The notes beneath the pieces were generated by a model. That model made no database searches and was not told the origin of the DNA. It saw only the letters and a program-made list of their open reading frames with translations. 41,823 nt of DNA. Origin: Komarekiella delphini-convector SJRDD-AB1 (GTDB lineage Bacteria; Cyanobacteriota; Cyanobacteriia; Cyanobacteriales; Nostocaceae). The position numbers and the translations under genes were made by a program. The DNA lies in the NCBI RefSeq assembly GCF_014831675.1, contig NZ_VJXY01000055.1, positions 1 to 41,823 of the forward strand. The letters are read 5' to 3'. Positions 35,290-41,823 of this stretch are shown here, in pieces; position 1 is the stretch's first letter; each line of letters begins with the position of its first letter.

Positions 35290-37414
35290 TCTTCCATCAC
35301 TAGGATTTTTGGCAGGGAATAATTACCAAACTCTGTGCCGAATACTCTTTACAAGACCTGTAAATGTTGAGTTGAAGATATTTATTAACTAACAACTCAT
35401 AACTCAGTGAGCTTTTGTTTTACTAAAACTCGTCACAATTCAGAATTTTCATCACTCCTTGTTAATGCATTAAATCTATAAGTATTAGTAAACTGATCAT
35501 CACAGCTTCCTAAAAGCTTGGTCTCAATTATTGGTTTGACAAAAACAAATCAGGAAAAAGCGAAAAAAATTAGGATTATTAACTTTGATTTTACCAATAA
35601 AATAGCAAGATATTGCACTTTGGTAATATAAAAAAATATTGGCAAACAATTCAGCACTAATAAGTACAGTTATAATAGTTGCAAGTAAATACTCAAATAT
35701 TAAACTGACTCCTAGGGTTTATAACCACTTTTTACATCTGTATTCTAGAAAATCACCAAATTACTACTAAATTTAAAAAATTCGTCAACATAAAAAAATA
35801 GATCAAGATTATGACTTCAATCAAAAGTTAAGATACTGAAAAACTCATTGATTTTTTAACTTGTAACTAAAATAAAGAGTTAATACCTATTGATTTTACT
35901 CTTGATTAGTCTATGATAGTTTGCCTAATTAACTTTAAACTGGCAAGTATTAAGTGACTTGTAATCTTGAGTCACATTTAACTGTATGATTTTTCGGCAT
36001 ATCCATTAATTCAACTTCTAAAAGTTTTATTCCAAAACATAACAGACAAGCTGAAACCAGTTACTAACTTTGATTATAGTTACTCAACCTGTATTTTTTT
36101 TACAATCAAGAGAATGAACATCGGTTAAACTTGAATCCACATTAAGATAATTTTGTCAATTCTAATTAAGCTATATCTGCTCTAAAATAAGCAAATTTTT
36201 ACTTGTAATTGCTCATAAATTAACTTCTCTTAAGTTGCTCATTCAGGGATTTAACTACATAATAATATGTCTAGTCATCCGTCATAAGGAATACATTTTT
36301 TATTAATGAATTAAGTATGTACATTTTGGGATCTCTCAAAAGTAGTAGTAAATACTAAAAATACATGTATAGGAAAACACATAATAATAATTACTATAAA
36401 GACCGCCTAATTACTCCAAACAATTCTCCACACTGCTATGATTGCGATCAGACTTTGAGGAAAAATTGGTTTTTGAGCTTTGGTTCAGTATTTTCAATCT
36501 ATCTGTTTGTTATTTTTACTATTTAAAAGACGCAGATATATTGTATTATATAATACTTGTTTATGATCGCACTACTTAAAGTCGGAAAAATTTATAAATA
36601 ACAACTATCATTAGATATAAACTTATTAGGTTGCCTAATTAGATATTGGAGCCATAAAAAAATTAAAAGAAATGGATGAGTTAATTAACAAATTATTCAT
36701 TGTAAATACTTTGGATTCTTTATGTTATGTGATACCCCAACTTGTACTTTATTGTTAATGTAACCCTTAAATCATATCTACTTATATATTCTCAAAGGCT
36801 TGTTTAGAGGACAGCACAACTGCTGAAAAAACTATGAGGAAAGTTTCATCAACATTTAGATGTTGATGGTAGCCAAGCACCTTTCATTAAGTCAAAGTTA
36901 ATCTCTACTAAAAAACAAATAAAGACCTAAAGAATAGACATATCTATCAAAAAAATGTTCATATATCTATTGCTGAAATTAAGTAAGCTTAACGAAGAAG
37001 CAGCTTCTGCAATACGGTTTATTTATAAGAGTGGGTTTAACTAGATATTTATTAGGCTAGTTAAACCCACCTCTCCTTAAAATATCAATTGGAAATAACT
37101 CTTAATTTTATCGGATGTAAAAGTATATGCTTGTCTAGGCAGTGTCATTTGTTTTTTAACCTGTGCTATGGTACCAAAATTTTCTTTTTCATATAGTTAA
37201 ACTGGCTTGAGCATCAAACATTTGCATTATATTAATTCAAAATATTCTGATAAAAGTTATTATGTTTTGTGATTTACATTACTACCTAATATTCAGCAGA
37301 AATTTATATATTTTGCTCCCTTACAGAAATAAAATGACTAGGTAAATTCGGTAAATAAAGGAGAAATTCTGTCAGACATAGATTAGTTTTAATTTACACA
37401 AAAAGGTGCATACT
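35290..37414. other. 2.1-kb AT-rich gap, no gene recognised
   Basis: The longest gene-free stretch. I see no coding pattern on either strand. Structures noted are a GTA-N8-TAC box at 36342-36355 (NtcA-like, weak), a hairpin CATCAACAT-TTAG-ATGTTGATG at 36847-36868 and a 14-bp inverted repeat at 37031-37070. It probably contains the response-regulator promoter at its left end and a long leader or regulatory region of the hetP-like gene at its right end; known hetC/hetP genes do have long upstream regions. Confidence 0.5.
37031..37070. repeat. 14-bp perfect inverted repeat upstream of the hetP-like gene
   Basis: GTGGGTTTAACTAG (37031-37044) and its exact complement (37057-37070) flank a 12-base loop about 345 bases before the hetP-like start. 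There is no T-run on either side, so it is more likely a regulatory or repeat structure than a terminator. It does not match the published HetR target that I remember. Confidence 0.65.
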
Positions 37415-37693
37415 ATGACTCAAAACATTACTGATTACCAAACACAAATGGGTAGAAAAATCAATAATGAACAGATTGAGCAAATTATTAACGCAATTCT
37501 TGCGGGAAAATATTCCTGGGCATGTGTTTTAATCCTGCGTTTTGTTGGCTATAACCCGATAGAATACATACCTTACCGCACTTATTATCGGTTGCTCAAA
37601 AACAACTGCCTAGTTACAAGCTCAAAGCCAAATCAAACTGATAGTGAGACGGTAGAAGCGTTTGATCTCAAATCAACTTGGCTTCAACTCTGA
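37415..37693 (+). CDS. HetP-family protein
   Basis: A 92-residue protein. Residues 12-66 match the HetP core: GRKINNEQIEQIINAILAGK, then YSWACVLILRFVGYNPIEYI and PYRTYYRLLKNN. HetP and its paralogues control commitment to heterocyst differentiation in Anabaena, acting downstream of HetR; the core sequence is conserved, whereas the tails vary. The tail here is short, so this is more likely one of the paralogues than HetP itself. I use ATG 37415, which has AAGG 8 bases upstream, rather than GTG 37406. A trpC paralogue follows after 69 bases, on the same strand. Confidence 0.88.
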   Translation: MTQNITDYQTQMGRKINNEQIEQIINAILAGKYSWACVLILRFVGYNPIEYIPYRTYYRLLKNNCLVTSSKPNQTDSETVEAFDLKSTWLQL

Positions 37694-37762
37694 AAAATAC
37701 AAACGTGATGTTATGCCAAGTTGGGAAAGATAACATATTGAACTCCCTATTCACAGCAGCTT

Positions 37763-38647
37763 ATGACTTACTTCGCTACTACCCCTAATAGCCGTTTGCA
37801 ACCTCCTATCAAAGAGATAGTATGGCAGAAAAAGCATGAAGTCGCACAGATCCAGCAAGAGATGACTTGGGCTTCTTTTCCACGCCAGGTGAGTGCTGCT
37901 CCAACCGTGCGAGATTTCTTCACTGCTTTACAACAAAGTCCTTACCGACCGTGCATCATTGCAGAGGTGAAAAAAGCGTCTTTAACTCAAGGAATTATCA
38001 GATCAGATTTTGACCCAGTGGCGATCGCTAGAGCCTATCAGCGTGGTGGCGCAACTTGTATTTCTGTCATTACAGACCAGGAATTTTTTCAAGGCAGTTT
38101 TGAGAATTTGCGTGCTATCCGCTATCGAGTATCACTGCCTCTATTATGCAAAGACTTCATTTTAGACCCTTGCCAAATTTATTTAGCACGTGCAGCAGGC
38201 GCAGATGCAGTGCTGTTGATCGCAGCAATTCTTTCAGATAAAGAACTCCAACACTTGTTGGGAGTAATTCACTATTTGGGAATGAATGCTTTAGTAGAAG
38301 TACATACCTTAGCTGAGCTGGATCGAGTCTTAAAGCTTGATGACGTACGTTTAGTAGGAATTAACAACCGGAGTCTAGAAGATTTTAGCATCGACATCAA
38401 TACCACTCAGCAACTACTAGCAGCTAGGCGATCGCAACTTCAAAGTTTGGGCATTATGGTCGTTAGTGAATCAGGGCTATATACACCTGCTGATTTATCT
38501 TTTGTCGTTGAGGCTGGTACACAAGCAGTTGTAATGGGAGAATCTTTAGTTGAAGAGGACGATTTAGAGCACGCTGTGCGTAGTTTGCTCAGACTTGATT
38601 CTCCAGCTTACAACGACTCCTTCAAAAAAGGAGCAAAAGGAAGATAA
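37763..38647 (+). CDS. trpC: indole-3-glycerol phosphate synthase paralogue
   Basis: A 294-residue (beta/alpha)8 enzyme that normally converts carboxyphenylamino-deoxyribulose phosphate to indole-glycerol phosphate in tryptophan synthesis. Catalytic positions are kept: Glu and Lys of IIAEVKKAS, Lys in LLCKDFI, Glu in ALVEVH, Asn in GINNRS and Ser in VSESGL. However the conserved SPSKG loop after EVKKA reads SLTQG, removing the Pro and Lys of the motif. Cyanobacteria often carry extra trpC copies outside the trp pathway (for example in scytonemin clusters), and this one, linked to a hetP-like gene and not to other trp genes, is probably such a paralogue. The specificity may be changed. Confidence 0.9.
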   Translation: MTYFATTPNSRLQPPIKEIVWQKKHEVAQIQQEMTWASFPRQVSAAPTVRDFFTALQQSPYRPCIIAEVKKASLTQGIIRSDFDPVAIARAYQRGGATCISVITDQEFFQGSFENLRAIRYRVSLPLLCKDFILDPCQIYLARAAGADAVLLIAAILSDKELQHLLGVIHYLGMNALVEVHTLAELDRVLKLDDVRLVGINNRSLEDFSIDINTTQQLLAARRSQLQSLGIMVVSESGLYTPADLSFVVEAGTQAVVMGESLVEEDDLEHAVRSLLRLDSPAYNDSFKKGAKGR

Positions 38648-39380
38648 CCTGGTAAACAGGAGATTTAGTTTCTTCTCTTAAATCATGGCAACTATCTCAA
38701 TACTAGTTTCCTTTTAATAAAAATTTACTTCCATCAATCAGGATTGATAAAGTAATTGTGAAATTTCAATAACCACAAATACAACTCTAGGATTTTGACC
38801 AAAAATAATATTGTGAGACATAATCAAAGTAATTATGCTTTATTTATTTGTGCAAAAATCTTAACAATTAATGTCTAAAGGATTTAATAGTAAATATTGC
38901 TACTTCGGCAATTACAGCCTTTTTTATTTATTCCTGGTCATTCTGGCATCACTGCTTCCAATATCGCTCACCATACCAATAGTGACTGAAGAAAGAAAGC
39001 TTTATATTTGGCTTTTAAGTAGATTTTACAGCCAATTAAACTCAACAATTCTTTTCTAAATGATAAATTTGCTGTAGTGCACCAATTTTTGTAACTTTCA
39101 TCTCAACTCTAAGAAGATAAAGCTACTTCGTAACAACTATACCGTGGTCAATTAATAATTGAGCTCAGCAAATTTTCAATGAATATCTTTTTTGGTAACT
39201 CAAACCCTAGTCTCAAAATATATATAGCCAAAACTCTATTAATTATGTCTAAGCAATTAATTCTAAATACTTGATTTGTTTCAGGCAATTTGCAAGCATC
39301 AGAATTAGGGTTAGACGAAACATAGTCTAATCTTACTTGTGATGTAAAAATACTTACTTTAGAACAAAGGACTTAGCCCA
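38648..39380. other. intergenic upstream of the double-glycine peptide gene
   Basis: About 730 AT-rich bases. A 62-codon frame at 38871-39059 has one possible membrane helix but no ribosome site and no recognisable relative, so I do not call it a gene. The promoter of the peptide gene should lie in the right part. Confidence 0.45.
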
Positions 39381-39656
39381 ATGACTAATGTAAAAATTTC
39401 AGAACTACAATCTGCTGGTTATGATCTGTTTCGTGATTCGGAAAGCTTTCTTAATGAACTAGCCACTCAAGAAATGCAAACTATCGAGGGAGGTAAATAT
39501 TTTGGAAGCTACGGTAACAGCCATAGTGGAGGCTACAAATATAGCGGAGGTAGCAGCCATAGTGGAAGCTATAACTATAGTGGAGGTAGCAGCCATAGTG
39601 GAAGCTATAACTATAGTGGAGGCAGCAGCCATAACTGGAGCTATTTCACATTTTAG
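39381..39656 (+). CDS. double-glycine-leader peptide (RiPP/bacteriocin-like precursor) with repeat core
   Basis: A 91-residue peptide. Residues 1-38 are a leader MTNVKISELQSAGYDLFRDS, ESFLNELATQEMQTIEGG, which matches the cyanobacterial bacteriocin-type leader (IxEL...DSESFLxEL...I.GG) cleaved after GG by C39-type peptidase exporters. The core (about 53 residues) is only Gly, Ser, Tyr, His, Asn, Lys and a few others and is built of the 12-residue unit GGSSHSGSYNYS, two copies perfect and two degenerate. There is no Cys or Thr-Cys pattern, so lanthionine or thiazole chemistry is unlikely; a structural or adhesive secreted peptide is possible. No maturation enzyme or exporter is adjacent. AAAGGA lies about 12 bases before the ATG. 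Confidence 0.78.
   Translation: MTNVKISELQSAGYDLFRDSESFLNELATQEMQTIEGGKYFGSYGNSHSGGYKYSGGSSHSGSYNYSGGSSHSGSYNYSGGSSHNWSYFTF
39546..39617 (+). repeat. 36-bp tandem repeat in the peptide core
   Basis: Two identical 36-bp units (39546-39581 and 39582-39617) begin GGAGGTAGCAGCCATAGTGG, flanked by degenerate copies on both sides (from about 39513 and to about 39650). The exact identity at DNA level, including silent positions, points to recent duplication. Confidence 0.9.
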
Positions 39657-40228
39657 AATTGTCAGTAGTCATTAAATGACACATAAAAGCTAATAGCTTA
39701 TATTAATTTTCTATAAACTTGTACTGAAAAGTTAAAAATCAATCTTTCAGTAAGGCAAAGAGTTTTACATTGTATTTTGATTAAATATTAAGTACATTGT
39801 TGTAGATATTGATATTAGTTAAAAAGTCAATCGGGAGAGTAATTTGCTCTTCCGTTTTTATGTATATTATATTTTTATAATTTTATTAACATTTTCTTGA
39901 AGTTTTTAATTGTAATTATGTGTTAATTGAAACAACTTGTTTAAGATTTTTATGAACAAGTATTATATACTTTTTTATTGACAGATACTTTGTCTAATTG
40001 CGCCTGTACAGCATATGGACAATTTTTATAAATAAAATAAAACACTCATATACAAAAATATCCCCAGTATAAATCAAGGGGATAAGTATTAAGATTTATT
40101 GTAATTAAATAGTACAAATTTCGCACTATTTAGTTATATAAAGGTAATATTCTACTTTTTTGTAGATAACGTTCTCCTTTTTCTCTACTTTTTTTACTTA
40201 CTATATCCACTGAATTAAGTAGGTTTGC
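39657..40228. other. AT-rich intergenic
   Basis: About 570 bases between the peptide gene and the convergent secreted-protein gene. Apart from the terminator at 39832-39860 I see no feature. Confidence 0.5.
39832..39860 (+). terminator. intrinsic terminator after the peptide gene
   Basis: CGGGAGAG (39832-39839) pairs with CTCTTCCG (39847-39854), one G-T pair, followed by TTTTTAT on the plus strand, about 175 bases after the peptide stop. Confidence 0.8.
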
Positions 40229-40636
40229 TCAAAATTTTTGGTTTTGAGTTGAGTAATCCTTGTGTATGCCTGCTGCCTGACAAACAATCTCCATAGAGCC
40301 AGCATCAGCAGTCCCAGGCTTTGGAAAAATCTCTCGCTCGGTGTTATTATCACTAGTTAGTCGTCCAGTTGATGTATAAAGAGAAACTCTTTTTGAAAAC
40401 AATTTACCTTCATTACAGGAAGCATAAAGAGTTGTTTTTACTGTTTTATCACCATGCTTATATAAGAGGATATACTCGGTTCCTTTGATAGATGACAAAT
40501 CTAGAGTAATTGGATTCCCATGACTATCTGTGCCCACTTCAATATAAATATAGTTATTAGTTGTCTGAGCGATCGCTGTACCACTAACTGATAATGCAAT
40601 CACTGCTAATACACTACTAAATCTCTTCAAAAACAT
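40229..40636 (-). CDS. small secreted protein, unknown function
   Basis: About 135 residues from the ATG at 40636; an upstream in-frame start at 40732 would add 32 residues lacking any signal character. The chosen start gives a clean Sec signal peptide MFLKRFSSVLAVIALSVSGT-AIAQ, cleavage after AIAQ or AQA-like site near residue 24. The mature part has a short beta-rich region (NNYIYIEVGTDSHGNPITLD, LSSIKGTEYILLYKHG) and two Cys (YASCNEGK and EIVCQAAG) that could form a disulfide. It looks like the small exported 'surface-adhesin E-like' proteins common in cyanobacteria, but I cannot confirm that. Confidence 0.75.
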   Translation of the reverse strand: MFLKRFSSVLAVIALSVSGTAIAQTTNNYIYIEVGTDSHGNPITLDLSSIKGTEYILLYKHGDKTVKTTLYASCNEGKLFSKRVSLYTSTGRLTSDNNTEREIFPKPGTADAGSMEIVCQAAGIHKDYSTQNQKF

Positions 40637-41061
40637 AAGTAATAAAGATGTAAACTCTATATCCTTTTTATACTTATTGTTATAAGCTTGAGCGCAGTGA
40701 AACCACTGTAAGTCAAACTTTGGGAGATACACGAAGATTATATTTACTTATACCTGTTCTTGCTAACTACATATCTCTAGTTCTGAAAGCTTGTCCAGTA
40801 TAGCTATAAAGGATGATTTAGCATATACTATGTTATGGGAGCGCTTACCAAAGCACTCTTAAAAGCTATATATCCTGATACTTTAACTAGTAAAAATTAG
40901 ATATAAATACGTAGTTTGATTTAGTTAAAAATAATTGAAAATACTGTAAATATATTGATCAATCTAACTTTTTTGTCGTCATCGGTTCCTGACACATTTT
41001 CAGTAATAACTATATTTTCCTAAAAGCTGTTCGTACCACTTATAATTTTTAGCTAAACTCA
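40637..41061. other. intergenic after the broken nadC
   Basis: About 425 AT-rich bases. No trace of the missing 3' half of nadC is found in any minus-strand frame. A HIP1-free stretch without strong hairpins. The promoter of the secreted-protein gene should lie in the left part. Confidence 0.45.
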
Positions 41062-41505
41062 TCAAAAGTTATCCCTTAGCGTAGTTTTGCGGGTATCGAC
41101 GAGTTGAGCAGGAAAATCGGCAATTGTTTGAACATAAAGATTAGTGAGAGTAGCAATACCACTCAAACGCATAACTAAATTGAGAGCAAGGCGTTCGCCA
41201 CTCAGCAAAGCATCAAGGGAACCTTCAATTTTCGCGACGAGCTGTCCGGGTTCACACCTTGCACCCTCGGTGGTAAGTGCCACAAAGCTAATTTTTTGAT
41301 TTAAAAGCTGAAAAACTCTAGCTGCAACAGGTAAGCCAGCAATCAGCCCAGGTGCTTTTGCGATCCACCTCGCTGTTGCTGAAGTTGCATCTGGGGCTAA
41401 CAGACCACTAGTAGTGCGATCGCCGCGGCCAAGATCTTCCAAAAGCCAGTCACGCAAGAGTGGGTCTAACACAAGCCTTGGCGGCAAAACAGCAAAATTG
41501 GTCAA
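41062..41505 (-). pseudogene. nadC: nicotinate-nucleotide pyrophosphorylase (carboxylating), truncated
   Basis: A 147-residue frame with the complete N-terminal half of quinolinate phosphoribosyltransferase (LVLDPLLRDWLLEDLGRGDR at the start, ARWIAKAPGLIAGLPVAARV, then SGERLALNLVMRLSGIATLT). The conserved DTRKTTPGLR segment, which begins the catalytic alpha/beta barrel, reads DTRKTT-LRDNF-stop. The normal protein has about 280-295 residues, so the PRPP- and quinolinate-binding barrel is missing. The enzyme cannot work as encoded here. Either it is a dead duplicate, or the 3' half lies elsewhere behind an insertion. The left junction has no recognisable IS end. Confidence 0.8.
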
Positions 41506-41616
41506 AACTTTGTAGCTTCCTAATGGATATTGAGAAATAATATAGGCTAAAAAGCTGGCGGTGTATTGATTACAGACGATGGCAAAAGTATTTTTCCAAA
41601 ATAGATGGAAAAACAG

Positions 41617-41645
41617 TTGACAAACTTATGTAGGCTCGTTATATT
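41617..41645 (+). promoter_or_regulatory. near-consensus sigma-70 promoter
   Basis: TTGACA (41617-41622), a 17-base spacer and TATATT (41640-41645). Such a match is rare in this AT-rich genome. It points away from nadC, with predicted start near 41652. Confidence 0.7.
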
Positions 41646-41651
41646 GGATAA

Positions 41652-41710
41652 GTGCCTGAGAGAGGGCGCTGGAAAGCGCAGTTCGCAAAGGCAACTGAAC
41701 CATGAAAAGA
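41652..41710 (+). ncRNA. candidate structured small RNA or leader
   Basis: The predicted transcript starts GTGCCTGAGAGAGGGCGCTG and can fold compactly: TGCCT pairs with AGGCA (41653-41657 with 41688-41692), GCGC-TGGAAA-GCGC forms an inner hairpin, and CAGTT can pair with AACTG in a pseudoknot-like way. It begins just at the expected start of the strong promoter. It may be an sRNA or the 5' leader of a gene beyond the window. I could not match it to a known riboswitch class. Confidence 0.4.
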
Positions 41711-41823
41711 TTATAGTTTGAAAGCCATGATAGAGCAAGTGGCATGCGTCAATTAAAATAATTAACTAAGCTGAAGTTAAAAAAGAGCAGCTATTGAGCG
41801 AAAAAGCAAACCCTTCAAAACGG

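Noticed and set aside
36342-36355. NtcA box GTA-N8-TAC upstream of the hetP-like gene
   Set aside because: Only six fixed bases, about 1 kb from the gene, and expected by chance in 2 kb of AT-rich DNA.
38871-39059. 62-codon frame with a possible membrane helix
   Set aside because: No Shine-Dalgarno, AT-driven composition and no remembered relative; kept only as a note in the intergenic entry.
39546-39617. CRISPR-like array
   Set aside because: The 36-bp units are directly abutting without spacers and lie in frame within a coding sequence.
41650-41705. Glycine riboswitch
   Set aside because: CTCTCTCAGGCA on the minus strand recalls the glycine aptamer end, but the pairing GGAGAG arm and CCGAAGG core are missing on that strand, and the promoter points the other way.
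41547-41738. 63-codon minus-strand frame
   Set aside because: Antisense to the strong promoter and structured RNA, no domain or ribosome site.

Overview
The window looks like chromosome of a filamentous, heterocyst-forming cyanobacterium (Nostoc/Anabaena/Tolypothrix-like). The evidence is the frequent HIP1 octamer GCGATCGC, several short heptamer-type repeats, a HetP-family protein, a DUF3082 protein, a WD40 protein with a Nostoc-style C-terminus, and AT-rich intergenic DNA. This placement is inferred from gene families and base composition only.

Layout. 1-4.2 kb: a WD40-repeat gene that seems to have lost its 5' part, a small sigma-70 family factor with a companion protein, and a 472-bp MITE-like element inserted exactly at the companion's stop codon. 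4.4-9.2 kb: ftsH, a secreted protein, gltX and tRNA-Asp, all on the minus strand. 9.3-15.8 kb: two tandem Ser/Thr kinases sharing an uncharacterised C-terminal region, an esterase-like phytase-family protein and a TM0106-type nuclease. 16-21.4 kb: a PLP C-S lyase-like enzyme, a glycosyltransferase-like protein, a YjbQ protein, a NIF3-like protein and a conserved 71-aa protein that may be translationally coupled to a 16-codon upstream ORF. 21.9-24.7 kb: a DUF6679-like protein, a large MBL/beta-CASP hydrolase, a GC-rich hairpin-rich stretch and a 40-aa membrane protein.

24.7-31.8 kb is accessory DNA. It holds a cytochrome P450 relic, a ParF/ParG-like partition pair preceded by a perfect 42-bp palindrome, a GerMN-type lipoprotein, a XisA-like tyrosine recombinase, an intact and a dead Uma2 gene, a short Pepco-like protein and a dead higBA toxin-antitoxin pair with a nonsense codon in each gene. 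It reads as an integrated plasmid-like element now decaying.

31.9-35.3 kb returns to core genes (ksgA, ispE, DUF3082) plus an orphan response regulator with an AraC-type output domain. After a 2.1-kb AT-rich gap come a hetP-like gene, a trpC paralogue with an altered active-site loop motif, a double-glycine-leader peptide gene whose core is built of 36-bp repeats, a small secreted protein and a nadC gene that lacks its C-terminal half. A near-consensus promoter upstream of nadC, pointing away from it, leads into a compactly foldable RNA that runs toward the window edge.

The most interesting new candidates are the repeat-core double-glycine peptide near hetP, the palindromic centromere-like site with parFG and an integrase, the structured transcript at 41.65 kb, and the relics not visible as ordinary ORFs (P450, higA).
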